From contig BROG01000132.1 of the NCBI GenBank assembly GCA_030159075.1, forward strand, positions 1 to 64,000: DNA of 64,000 bases. Reading direction: 5' to 3'. Positions within the stretch are counted from its first letter, which is position 1; the number at the start of each line of letters is the position of its first letter. This stretch comes from Atrina japonica. Lineage: Eukaryota > Mollusca > Bivalvia > Pterioida > Pinnidae. The translations under genes and the position numbers were made by a program. The notes under the pieces are model-generated. The model searched no databases and was not told the origin of the DNA. It saw only the letters and a program-made list of their open reading frames with translations. Below, one piece after another: positions 37,101 to 51,100 of this stretch.

Positions 37101-40100
37101 TTCCGATCGTCATACTGCACTTATACACAATAAATATCAATCTCGCCGACGATTTTCGGCCATACGGCCGTGGAAAAAAGCCAACGCGGATTATACGCAC
37201 GAAGTCCTTTTTTCTTCGAGATCTGATGCTGAAATGGGGGGTGCGGATAATACGTAAATGCGGACTATACACGGCCGATTACGGTATTTAGTTTCACATT
37301 AATTTCAAATCAGTACTTTGTTGATCTTAATTTCTCTTTTTTAATAAATATTTATCTATTTCTGTCAAATACTGATCTAAGAATTGAGTTTTAAAAAAAT
37401 ATATGATCGTGATTCTGCACTTTTATACAATGATATTCAGTCATACTTTTACCCCAGTAATGGCCATGAAAAAACATGCTGTGGATCAGGCCTAAACACA
37501 TGAACAATTCTTGTTTTTTTTTCAAGATCTGACGTTGAAATTGGGGGTGCAGATAAAAGCGGATTATACATGACTGATTACAGTGCTATTCTTAAGTTCC
37601 TAGATAATTTTTGAATTTTGCTTGAGAAACCCAGGTTTGGCATTATTCACTTGCAGCTGATTAATTCAACCTTATTAATTATATATGCATTCAATGCTGG
37701 ACCTGACCTTAAAATACAGTTATACCTGCTATAGCCGCCACCTCTATATATAGATTACATGATTAATATGGCAAGTTTTTTCAAATCCTTTGACTGCATA
37801 CTTCAACTAAATTGAACCTGTGTAGGAAGGTTACCTGCACATTAAGGTCAATATTTTCTGGTCCCTTGGGTGGCCCCTATATACAGGTTTCACCGTACAT
37901 GGGAATATAAGATATTTTATGCTTGTGTATCGCTCTTATTTGTTATTGTACATCAAGTACAAGTAGAAACAAAACTTGTCGGAGGACAACGTAGTTCGCA
38001 AATCCCCCAGCATTTTCATCATGACCGTACCCATTGACCTTGTTTACTTCAGTAATTGATATGTTGACCTATAATACTTTGCAACACTTACGCAAAATAT
38101 TATACCTTGGATTTTATCTTGCAATGTTAAAGACCCTATTATGTCCAAATTCACTCCAACAATGAAAAGTTTAACCCAAAGGATCCTTTACATAAAATAA
38201 CAGCATACCCTAATCCATATCTTAATGGCTTATATTGCTAGGCAACACCTTATACAAAACTTCAATCTTTCAACCATGAAAGTTTAAGCCAAAAAGATAT
38301 CAAAATTTCACTTAAATACCCCAAAATCACAAGTATACATAAAACAAGCATTATCAGTATAAAAAGGCTAAAATTATGAGTGCCAAATATAGATTTTCTG
38401 TAACGTGATGTAACAATTTATAAAAAATTTGATGTCAAAATGTAAAAAATTGGAATTTATTCCAAAAAAGTTTCAGATTTCACTCCGCTAATTAATACTT
38501 TACCCCCAAAGATTCCTTCATACCAAATATGGGCATCCTATTATAGATAATGAATGATATACAGTGCTTTTCAACACTTACCCCAAAATTTTAACCCCAC
38601 GAAGCCGGATGCCAACGTGACTACATAAGCCACCTATTCTTCGAATAGGCAAGCTAAAAATTAGAGAAAATCAAAATTTCTTTTTTTGGTAAACTCAGCT
38701 AGTGCCCCCTTTAAGATTTACTGTGGGTTGCTACATAATTAATTGGAATGAAAGTTTAGTCATACTTGTTGATTGTATGGATATTGTTACCATCTGACAA
38801 CTATTGTATGTAAATAAGGACCAATCACCTGTTGACAAATCAACTATTGTATGAAAATTAAGACCAATCACCTGTTGACAAATCAACTATTGTATGAAAA
38901 TAAGGACCAATCACCTGTTGATAAATCCATCAAAATAAATTAAATGAAAATAAACAAGGCATTTCAGCGAACAAGGGCAGATAACTCACATAAAATAATT
39001 CACTACTTACTTCATACTTTGAATCTTTGGTAACACGGCTGAGATCCCTAAACTCTAGCTGTATTGTGGTAACCTCGGAGGTACTGCTGTCCGGTCCCCA
39101 CCTTGGAGGGTGGGCCTTTCCTGAACTCAGATTCACATCAGAATAAGGGATATTTGATGGAGAATTAAAGCATGGCAGCAGTCTATTGCCTAAATCAGTC
39201 TGAAATATTATAAACATAATACCAATGGTAAAGATTTGCAAAACGAATGAGTCCAAAAACAAATGCTCAAAACAATAGTTTTTGTCAATGTCTTCATCAG
39301 TTGAGCTCAAGACAATCATTTCTGTCAATGTCTTCAACAGTGGAGCCCAAAACTAATGCTCAAGACAATCCTTTCTATCAATGTCTTCATCAGTTAAGCT
39401 CAAGACAATCATTTCTGTCAATGTCTTCATCAGTTGAGCTCAAGACAATCATTTCTGTCAATGTCTTCATCAGTTGAGCCCAAACTAATGCTCAAGACAA
39501 TCGTTTCTATCAATGTCTTCATCAGTTGAGCCCAACACTAATGCTCAAGACAGTCGTTTCTAACAATGTCTTCATTAGTTGAGCCCAAACTAATGCTCAA
39601 GACAATCGTTTCTATCAATGTCTTCATCAGTTGAGCCCAAAACTAATGCTCAAGACGGTCGTTTCTAACAATGTCTTCATTAGTTGAGCCCAAACTAATG
39701 CTCAAGACAATCGTTTCTATCAATGTCTTCATCAGTTGAGCCCAAAACTAATGCTCAAGACAGTCGTTTCTAACAATGTCTTCATCAGTGGAGCCCAAAC
39801 TAACACTCTAGACAATCGTTTCTATCAATGTCTTCATCAGTTGAGCCCAAAACTAATGTTCAAGACAGTCGTTTCTAACAATGTCTTCATCAGTGGAGCC
39901 CAAACTAATACTCTAGACAATCGTTTCTATCAATGTCTTCATTAGTTGAGCCCAAACTAATGCTCAGCACAATCGTTTCTGTCAATGTCTTCATCAGATG
40001 AGCACGAATTTGAAATATATGCATACAGTGAAACAGGGACATAGAGAGGTGGTCTTTATATAGAGGCTGATTTGTACACAAATGGTACTATTGGGGACAG

Positions 40101-43100
40101 CAAAAAACAGTCTTTGTGACCAGGTGGTCTTTATACACTTGTGGTCACTAAAACAGATTTAACTGTAGTTCTAAAAGAGGAAGTGGAATCACTAGGGCTC
40201 TACAACAAAATTCAAATCACTCTCAAATTGGCCAGTAACAAAAAGATTTGGTCACAAACCAGAATTTTTTACTGGCCTGAAAATTTTAAACTCATTGTAA
40301 ACTTTAAACGCATTATAAACATTTAACTTTTTAGTTTAATTTTGCTGGTGGTAGAATTCCGTTTAGGGAGAGAACTATTGATTCTCAATGTCCGATATCG
40401 GTGGTTCAACCTAATTCCGACCACAAAACCTTGTGTATACATATTACATCGTTACATTTACTTTAAGATTATAAATTCAACTTGGCGCTTCAAAACACCC
40501 TGATGACTTTGACTTATATACATGCGTAATACTGTTCAGAATTACATCAGACAACTTTCGTATTTCTAGTAAGCCAAAAACTATGGTTGCAAACTTGTGA
40601 CTGACTTGGGAAAAATACTCGCCCATTGCTTAAAAAAGTTTTCTAGTAATTTGGTCGCAGTGTAGAGTCCTGTATCACACAATTCAACACCCAAAAATCT
40701 ATATGAAAGCAGATGTCATTTGTCCTCAAATTTTATGCATTAGGTACAGTTTTTCTATAATGATAGTTTTAACCAGAACTTTTTATGATTGTCAGACCCC
40801 CACCCCCACCCCCCCACACACACACACATATTGTTCTAAATACTGTCAGTTCCCTGAACTTACAGCTTTTTCTTTGAACAATTCATCCTTAGTGAGGTGA
40901 TAGGCACTCAGCAGACCTCCCAATGCTCGAATGGTGATCTCAAACAGGTTGACATCTTTATTGTTCTTGAAATTCAGCTTTCTCTCAATCCATTCACGAG
41001 CATCATTGTACTCTACAAATAAATATATAACTCTCCAATGAAAGAACGTTATTAATACAAACTACCAACAATATTTTTTATGACAAATCTGCGTTATGTT
41101 TGTTTGTGTTGTTATATCCAGAGATTTTTCACTCAAATTGAACTGTCCATGTCAAAAGTTGAAAATTATGTTACGGTATGTCCAATTTACTTTAAGTACG
41201 TTTTGTTCTCGGCAAACTCCTATCAGTAGGTATAATTGTCAGAATAACAGAATAACAGAATATCACACAGACTGACCATATATAACTGAACTTCACAAAA
41301 ACTATAATAAGAATGGTCGGTATTAATTGGTCTGACTGTACATAACTGAACTTCACATTAACTATTATAAGGAAAGTCGGTATCAAATGGTCTGACTGTA
41401 CATAACTGAACTTAACAAAAACTATTATGAGGAAAGTCTGTATCAATTGGTCTGACTGTACATAACTGAACTTCACATAAACTATTATAAGGAAAGTCGG
41501 TATCAAATGGTCTGACTGTACATAACTGAACTTAACAAAAACTATTATGAGGAAAGTCTGTATCAATTGGTCTGACTGTACATAACTGAACTTCACATTA
41601 ACTATTATAAGGAAAGTTGGTATCAAATGGTCTGACTGTACATAACTGAACTTAACAAAAACTATTATGAGGAAAGTCTGTATCAAATGGTCTGACTGTA
41701 CATAACTGAACTTCACATAAACTATTATAAGGAAAGTCTGTATCAAATGGTCTGACTGTACATAACTGAACTTCACATAAACGATTATAAGGAAAGTCTG
41801 TATCAAATGGTCTGACTGTACATAACTAAACTTCACAAAAACTATTATGAGGAAAGTCTGTATCAAATGGTCTGACTGTACATAACTAAACTTCACATAA
41901 ACTATTATAAGGAAAGTCGGTATCAAATGGTCTGACTGTACATAACTGAACTTCACATAAACTATTATAAGGAAAGTCGGTATCAAATGGTCTGACTGTA
42001 CATAACTAAACTTCACATAAACTATTATAAGGAAAGTCTGTATCAAATGGTCTGACTGTACATAACTAAACTTCACATAAACTATTATGAGGAAAGTCTG
42101 TATCAAATGGTCTGACTGTACATAACTGAACTTCACATAAACTATTATAAGGAAAGTCTGTATCAAATGGTCTGACTGTACATAACTGAACTTCACATAA
42201 ACGATTATAAGGAAAGTCTGTATCAAATGGTCTGACTGTACATAACTAAACTTCACAAAAACGATTATGAGGAAAGTCTGTATCAAATGGTCTGACTGTA
42301 CATAACTAAACTTCACAAAAACTATTATAAGGAAAGTCGGTATCAAATGGTCTGACTGTACATAACTAAACTTCACATAAACTATTATAAGGAAAGTTGG
42401 TATCAAATGGTCTGACTGTACATAACTAAACTTCACATAAACTATTATAAGGAAAGTCTGTATCAATTGGTCTGACTGTACATAACTGAACTTCACATTA
42501 ACTATTATAAGGAAAGTTGGTATCAAATGGTCTGACTGTACATAACTAAACTTCACATAAACTATTATAAGGAAAGTCGGTATCAAATGGTCTGACTGTA
42601 CATAACTAAACTTAACAAAAACTATTAAAAGGAAAGTCTGTATCAAATGGTCTGACTGTACATAACTGAACTTCACATAAACTGTTTATGAATTAATTGA
42701 AATTGTACTTAAAGGGGCAATAACTGTGTGTTGCTTTTTTTTAATCTATCTTTTTTCCTACATAGATAGATGTAAAATAACAAAAGAGATATACTCTGGC
42801 ATAAAAATTCTTAAATTCCTATGTTTTGTGAAAATTGCTTGAGAAAACCAGTTTTGCAATTATTCACTAGCAACTGATTAATCTAATCAAAAAATGCATA
42901 TGCATACCAAATTGAACCTGACCATATTTACACAAAATATATAGGAACATCAGATTTTGTTATGCCTGTGTTTACCAGACATTTTGAAATAAAAATATTA
43001 CTGGTCAACCGGACCAGTGACTAAAGGAATTTCACTTGTCAAAGAAAATTTTTTATTGGTCTCTATATATACACACAATTGAAATGAAATGAAAAATTAC

Positions 43101-46100
43101 TGGTCATTTGGACCAGTTATCAGATAGATTTCACTGGACTTTTGTAAAATTTACCAGTTTTTCTGGTAAGACTGGTGAATTTCAAACACTCTGGTATAGC
43201 TTTTATTTAAGTATATGAAGCAGAAGAAGAAAAAGTAGACAATTAATTGTCACACAAACTGATACACAGCAACTGCAGTGACAAGATTTTTCTTGTTTTA
43301 ATAGCATTTAATGCCATGCCACACTCAACAATTTTTCAGTTATAGGATGGCAGATGGGTTTTTTTTTTATTGCTGGCGGAGAGAACTCTGTTACAATGTA
43401 CTTGACAAGAGAGAGCCATGACCAGGCAATGGATTATTATTTAACCAATGTTTTGTAATGCAAGTTTACATTGGACTCCCATAATCACTAACATTTATTT
43501 GAAACAACTATATGTAGTAATTTATTTGCTTATCTTTCTATGACGGTTGATATTAACAACAAACACTACATAATAAATATACATAATTCCAACAACAAAA
43601 TATTTAGATAAAAAAGAAGTAAAAAATACAATCATACTACCTTCTTTTAGACCCAAGATAATGGCAGTATCAATCGAATCAACGATAGTTAGCCCCACAC
43701 CAAACCATTCTGAGTGGGTCTTAGTAATGGGATGATATTCATCATGGCCCCAGGCATACTTTTTGTAACCTTGCCAGGCAAATTTGAATGCATCAACTAC
43801 TGCCTTCTGTTTATCTGTTACTGGTCGACTACCTGAAATACACAAAACAACATGATAATAGTTCTTAAAATATTCTTATCTGTAGATTTATTTGTAAATA
43901 AATTTTTGTTGTAAGATATCAATATAGTAGGTAAGATGATATTTTATACATCCCAATATAAAGGAAAGTGCAGGTCGGTTTGTAAGCCAATTGATTAGTT
44001 GTTTGGTTTGTCAGTTAGTTAGTTAGTTGGTTTGTTAGCTGACTGGTTTGTTGTTTGAATAGTTAGCTGGTTGTTTGGTTGCTTAGTTGTTTGGTTACCT
44101 GGTTGGTTGTTTGATTGTTTAGTTGGTTAGTATGGTGGTTGTTTGGTTAGCTGGTTGGTTGTTTTGTTATTAGGATAGTTATCTTGTTGTTTGTTTGGTT
44201 GTTTGATTCACTAGTTTGTTGGTTGTTTGGTTATCTGATGGTTGTTTGGCTAGCTGGTTAGTTGGTTGGTTGGTTGTTTGGTTTGATGGATGGATGGTTG
44301 GCTGTTAAGTAAGTTAGCTGGTAGATTGGTTATCTAATTGTTTGGTTAGCTGGTTGATTGCTTGGTTAGCTGGTCGGTTGTTTGGTTACCTGGTTGGTTG
44401 TTTGGCTAGCTAGTCAATTGCTCGGTTAGCTGGTTGGTTGTTTAGTTAACTGGTCGACTGTTTGGTTATCTGAATGGTTGTTTGGTTACCTGGCTGATTG
44501 TTTGTTTAGCCAATTGGCTGTTTGATTAGCTGGTTGGTTGTTTGGTTAACTGGTTAGTTGTTTGGTTAGCTGGTTGGGTGTTTGGTTAGCTGATTGGCTG
44601 TTTGATTAGCTGGTTAGTTGTTTGGTTACCTTGTTGGTTGTTTGGTTAACTGGTTGATTGTTTGGTTAATTGGTTAACTGGTTAGATGTTTAGTTAATTG
44701 GTTGGTTGTTTGGTTAGCTAGTCAGTTTTGTTAGCTGGTTGGTTGTTTGCTTAACTGGTTAGTTGTTTGCTTAACTGGTCAGTTGTTTGCTTAACTGGTT
44801 GGTAGTTTGGTTACCTGGTTGGTTGTTTGGTTAAGTGTCAGTTGTTTGGTTAACTGGTTGGTTGTTTGGTTAAGTGGTCATTTGTTTGGTTAACTGGTTG
44901 GTTGTTTGGTTACCTGGTTGGTAGGTTGGCTTGCTGGATAGTTAGCTAGTTAGTTGGTTAGATGATTTATTATATGTTAGATGGTTGGTTCAGTGGCTAG
45001 CTTATGATCAGTCAGTTAACTGGATAGTCAACGTGTTGATTGGTTGTTTGGATATCTGATTGGTTGATTGACTGTTAAAGTTAGTTAGCTGTTTTTTTGG
45101 TTAGTTGGATTCTTAGCTGGTTAGTTGATCGTTTAGTTAGGTGGTTTCTTGGCTGGTTAAATAGGGTTAGCGGGTTGGTTGAGTGGGTAGCTGGATGGTT
45201 GAGTGTTTGGTTAGGCAGTTGGTTGAGTGGTAAGCTGTTCGGTTGGTTAGTTTATTAGGTGGTTTTTGCTTGGTTTTGTTTGATCATCTGATTAGTTAAT
45301 TGATCGATACTTATTTTTTCTTTAATTTACAGTACAAAGTAAAGCAAAATTTAAAATGAGTCCTTTTCATATCTAGAAAAATCTGGAATAGTATCTGTCA
45401 GATACAGATCTAGATATATTTTCCCTGTAAATCACTATTTCTTATTGATTAAAATAGATACACATGTACACAATACCATAATTATGACACTTACTGTCAA
45501 AATAATATATTGAGTTGTCTCCCCCTTGATCAACTCTAAAATCATTTTCAACCGCTCTCTGTGGAATGTTCTGAAAAAAAATTATGGTGACAATATAAAA
45601 TTTTTGCTGTGCATCACATGACATTCCTGAACTGTAAGCCCTAATAAATTGTACTGAAGTATCTTCATCAGAGATTTGTTTGTTTGCTGTTTTAAATCCT
45701 GTTAAGAATTTTTAAACTTACATGTATATGGAGATGTCACCAGCTTTAGGTGAAGTGCTAACAAAGACCTGTACTAGGGACTGCTGTCAATGCAGTGAGG
45801 GTTATTTTACATGCCACACCTTCTGTCACATGGGACCTTGGTCTTAATTCTCATCTGAAAGACTTGTTACTCTCCTTTCATATGTTGAGTGCTTTGTGAA
45901 GGAACTGCCACTACCATGTTTAGAGTCTTTGGTTTGATTCCATGTATCAACTGCTTGTGATTGGAACTTTCTACTACCACAAGTTTTCCTGTCCTTCAGG
46001 CAAGAGAGTAAAATCTGAGGTCCCATGTCACAGTAGGTGTCAGCACACTAAAGAACCCTCACTGCTCAATGGCCAAGTGCTGATCATTGGCCAAAATTAT

Positions 46101-48047
46101 AAGTGAAAGATTCTTGAGTGGGACATTAAAAAACAATAATACAACAACAACAACTACTGCAAGCGGTCTTCATCAAAGAAAATAAAAATGTTTTTCCTCA
46201 TACTTAACAGTCATTTGCCAAACTTTGGATATCATTCAATTTCGTCATTCTTTCCAATGATACAAATTATTTAATTTTGTGAAAAATCAGATGACCTTGC
46301 TTTGTTTGATTGTTGTTTTACATCTGTCAATAATTTATCACCTGAGACATCAACAGCTTTAGGTGAATTCCCACAAAATTTGACCTGTGCTATGTACTGA
46401 AGCCAATACAGTGAGGTTTTTTTTTACATGCCATGCCCATTGTTCTTTAATATTTTTGTAGTTTTCTTTACATAAGCAATAATTTTGACCATTATTTACA
46501 ACTGTATGCCATCAACATATAAACATGTGTAGTTACGCAATAGATTTCACATGTTTTAACTTGAAATCATGAAAAGTTAGTTGAGCCTGAGTAATGAGTA
46601 CATTTGTTGGTGGGCCAGAGTCTTTGTTTCATTAGAAAATATACTTTATCTCATGAAAAATGTATATAAAAAATGTTCTTACAATCTGACCATCTACACT
46701 GTCATCTTTGCCATTGTCTTCATCTTCATTGCCGTGCGGAATTCTATCATCATTTTCCACCTGCTCTTCCTTTTCATCTGGAGGTAATAAAACTCCGTCG
46801 ATGCCCTTGTCTAATCCGCGGATTTGAAATGGAAACTTTGGATGCTTTGGATTCTTGTCATTTAGCTTTTTCTGTTGCCCAGGAACAAAAGTCAAGAAAT
46901 TATTTTAGAGATATCAATGTGCAGTTGATCCAGAGTCAGAAAAAGTGAGAAAATATAATGTATACATTTTAAATGAAACAGAAAAACTAATTTTGAGATA
47001 TTTCTCTGAAAACAATTTATTCTTTATTTTGATATTCCAAATTAGGAAGTTCTGCACACTCTTGCAGTAAATAAAAGTCACTTTTGCATTAGGAATGGAT
47101 CCTGTCACTAAACTCAAAAACAGCCTAGGAAAAGTCCTGACAGATTACTATTACATATATATAAATACAATATTATAAACATAATGCCAAACTTACAATG
47201 CTCAAGACGATATCGTTTCTCCAATTTAAAATGTATATGTATTTTCCAATTTAAAATGAATATGTATTTTCTAAAGAGAAAGTGGTATCATACAATGTCA
47301 AATAATAAATGTAAAAGTATAGCCGAAATCCGACTAAGATTAACCACTGTAAATAGATGACTAAAAAGATGAATGAAAGAGTTTTGCATTTTACACTGGA
47401 AATGGGACCAAATATGGGCCCCGCAGAAACTACAGAAACAAAAATGATTTAATATTTCATTTATGTAAACTTCTGAGTATCACAATTATTGAAATTAAAC
47501 ATGGCTTCTTTTTTCATTTTTGAATCACATTTTGTATCATTTTTTTTCAAAAATATAATATTTCTACCGAACCCATTGCATACCTACCATAATTTCATCC
47601 ACTTGTTTTTTAGCATGTCTTTTTTTCAGTTCAGCTAAAAATTCATCTTTATCCTTCCTTATTTGTGCTTTGATTCTAGGATCAGAAAGGTCTCGTATTC
47701 GTCCATGACCATACCAAGATTCCTCTGTATTGATGCTGTTGCCATGGCGAAGGGAAGGAAATATATACAGAGCACTTAGACCACCCAGAAGGAGTATTAG
47801 ACAAATAACACTCCTTTGTAGACTGGATAAACGCTTCCATATCTGAAAAATAAAGGTATCTATAGTATATACAGTCAAACCTGCTATAGTGGCCACCTCT
47901 ATATAAGGATCACCTGTCTATAAAGGCCAGTTTTTAAAAGTACCATGACTGCATACTTCAACTAAATTAAACCTGTGTATAAGGGTCACCTGCACATAAA
48001 GGCCAATATTCTCTGGTCCCTTGGGTGGCCCCTATATACTGGTTTTG

Positions 48048-48137
<90 letters not shown>

Positions 48138-51100
48138 GTCAGAGTGAGAAAAATGAACTCATCCACTCATCCTTAAAGAGTGAAAATGACATGAGTAGTT
48201 AGAGGTTGGTACTCGTTCCTGATTAAGTGAATTTTTTCTTCTAGATCTATTTCACATCTTACTTTGTAGACTCTAAAACTCTGCATTAACACAATGCAAT
48301 CAGATTTATCACCCTCCATCTTTCACTGGTCTACATATAATTGTATGTGATGGAAATTTAATCAGTTAAATTTCATGATTCAAATTTTATTGAAAGTTTT
48401 TACACCTGCATGGCTGTAATATTGACCTTCTTATAACAGATGTTTTCATTTCAGGACCCTGTTGCACATTACAATGTTAAAGGCCCATGACCGGCGGTTT
48501 ACGCTCAGCAAGGTTGTTAATTTTGTTTTAAATGATAAAGTGCTTTACAAAAATGCTTTATAAAGTTATTATCTTCCCATTAATTACGCTCCTAAGTGAT
48601 TTTTTTTAAGTAATTTCAGTTTGAAGATCAAAAAATTTTTTTTACTCGTAACGACAATAAATACAAACGGAGGTGCGTAATACTCAAGGCAACCTCAGAT
48701 GAATAAGTTCAACATATGGATTATGGTCATCTCGTACTCATCACAACTCATACCTGAGTGAATAGGTAGACTCGTATCAATGTTTTAGCTGACTCTTGCC
48801 CATCGATTAACTCACTCGTGCCAATCGCCTGTTTCATTGCAGAATTATTTATGAAGGTTTAAGTGTACATGTACTTACCAACTACATGTAGGTAATTACC
48901 ATAATGCCATTTGCTATTAAATTGTCATACAACAATTTGTGGAAATAAATTGACTGCGGAATAACTTCACTGACAGAGGAATTCTCTGATTCAAAAAATG
49001 TGGCAGGGCAGACTAACCTTTTGAGTTTTTCTATATCAGTAAATATTATCTGAAAAACAGGTAATTTTTCCTACTGGTATGGGTGAAAAGACCTGTTTGG
49101 AGTTGATCCTGTCTGCTACATTTTGTCATTATAGCATGCAATGTCAGAGAAAAATGCAGGCAACACCACTTCCATTTAATCATTTTACCTTATATATATG
49201 ACCTGGAATCAGATACCATGAAGTGCTACAATGTAGATGCCAGATGTGAAAAGCAGCCTACAAGAAGGTGGCGACACTTGTTACAATGTATGTAGTCGTT
49301 ACAAGAAAGAATTACCAACATCTATCAACAATTAAATCCTTGGAGAAGAAATGCGACAAGATATCACTGAATTTGTCAATGTAAATATTACGAAACTGGA
49401 AGCGATCTTGTCAGACATTCTGTTGAGGTCACATGAAATTCAGAAAAAATTGAACGAAATGGAACAATCCGAAAAAGCATTACGTTTATTCATTATTCCT
49501 ATGTAGAATATTAATCGAGCCCATGTAATATTTCTATGGACTTGAATACTAAGTCATCAGTGTAATTATAATTCCTATGTTATCATGTACAAGTCAATAA
49601 AACAATGGGTAAAAATTAATGGGTTCCAATTAATATTGTTTTAGTTAAGAGTCAGTCAACCGTAGACATTTTTAGCCACGAGGATACAAGTTGAGATGGA
49701 TCCGAGTTTACCAACATTCCACAAAGAAGTAACACATTGCCATACAGGTAGCAAATAAACAAAACACAAAGACAAATCAAAGTACTGAAATAGGTTGTTA
49801 TTTTGGCAAAATAGTCATAGGATTCAAACTACTTCTATCTAACATACATGTATATGAAATGAAAATAAATCAAATAAATGTAGATCTAAAAACAATAAAA
49901 AAAAAAACTTCCAATTTCCAACCTCTGAAAAAATTTAATTTTACATAACTTGGTGGTGTCATTATTGTGTAATAAGTTTCAATATGTCCTTGTGCATTAA
50001 CACTCCCCCCCCCCCCCCCCCGATGTTTGCCAACTTGTGGACAGTCAGTAACACATGCTTCATTTGCATTTGTACCCATAGGACTTATATACTTGAAAAC
50101 AAAATAAAGAGTGAAACTGATATTGTATCTCAGTAAAAAATATTTATTTATTTGAAATGTTATTGAATTTGTAGTTTTTAAGATTGAATCTTCTTTACGG
50201 ACGCTTGTTACGACACTTGCGACAGTCAATGTTTAAGTAGCCTATTAATATGTCGGCTGTTTTTTTAAGGTCTCCCTTTTATCTCAGATCACCTACAAAG
50301 GGTAAAACAACTCAATTATTTAAAACAATAAACAGAATGACTGGTTTTCTGTTGCTATTTCAATACTTACAAGACATTTTATGAAACTTTATCAGTGGCA
50401 TTTGTCCGTACGAGCGAAAAGTCTGGATAATCAGCGTCCGGATAATCAGCGTTAGACTGTAATTGCAGATTTCGGTGAAATACTTCTCACAATTTTATGT
50501 ATTCATGTTTTACATACTTTCCGTAACGATGTAACAGCAGTGAACAGTACATGTGTGATCGCTAATTAGGGGTGTTTGTATCATTTTGTTTTTATCTTTT
50601 TCTGACAAATTGAAGTGCACGTTTGCACTAGTTTTGATATGTATGTCTTTAATTAAATTGTATAATGTGTGGATTGGAGGTCTTTTTACAATATTTCATG
50701 TTGGTCTATTTAAACGGTTATGGGACTTTAAATTTAACCTACAATTACTCCAACAATGTTAGTGGTTTGACTTGCGCCGTTAACATCCAAAGTCACGCAA
50801 GCTCCAATATGATTGGAGTAACCTACAGTTAGCCCTTTGTTTAACTTCACTTTAAATTTAACAACCTATTGTGAAACTAGGTCCTGAAATTTATATGCAC
50901 ACATGTAAGGACAGGGACCAACAAGGATCATGGGTAGGCCTCAATACTGTAACTGTAAGTTAGAATTTACTATTTATTTCTTCAGAGCCCCAGTCCCAGA
51001 TGCAGAATTGACTAAAAATTAGCTTAAGTAATGAATGAATACAAATTGAATCTTGGCATCAATTTTTAAGAAAACCATAGAACCATTTTTCACAAAGAAC

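Larger units (their letters stand above)
35219..37585. mobile_element. Older copy of a 1.5-kb inverted-repeat element, split by a younger copy
   Basis: The left part (35219-35787) and right part (37287-37585) are diverged versions of the two halves of the element at 35788-37286. They share CACTCTTTTCACT, GGATAATACAGTAC, GAACAATCTCAACA and TTGTAACTGT on the left, and TATTTATCTATTTCT and GAGATCTGATG/CAAGATCTGACG on the right. The outer ends (TTACCATAATCGTGTATG and CATGACTGATTACAGTG) are decayed forms of the inner ends. It lies in MAN1B1 intron 7. Confidence 0.65.

Noticed and set aside
41192..42676. 494-codon open frame with 20-residue repeats read as a membrane protein gene
   Set aside because: It is a by-product of a 60-bp repeat. 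It has no in-frame ATG, and the differences between units mostly change the protein.
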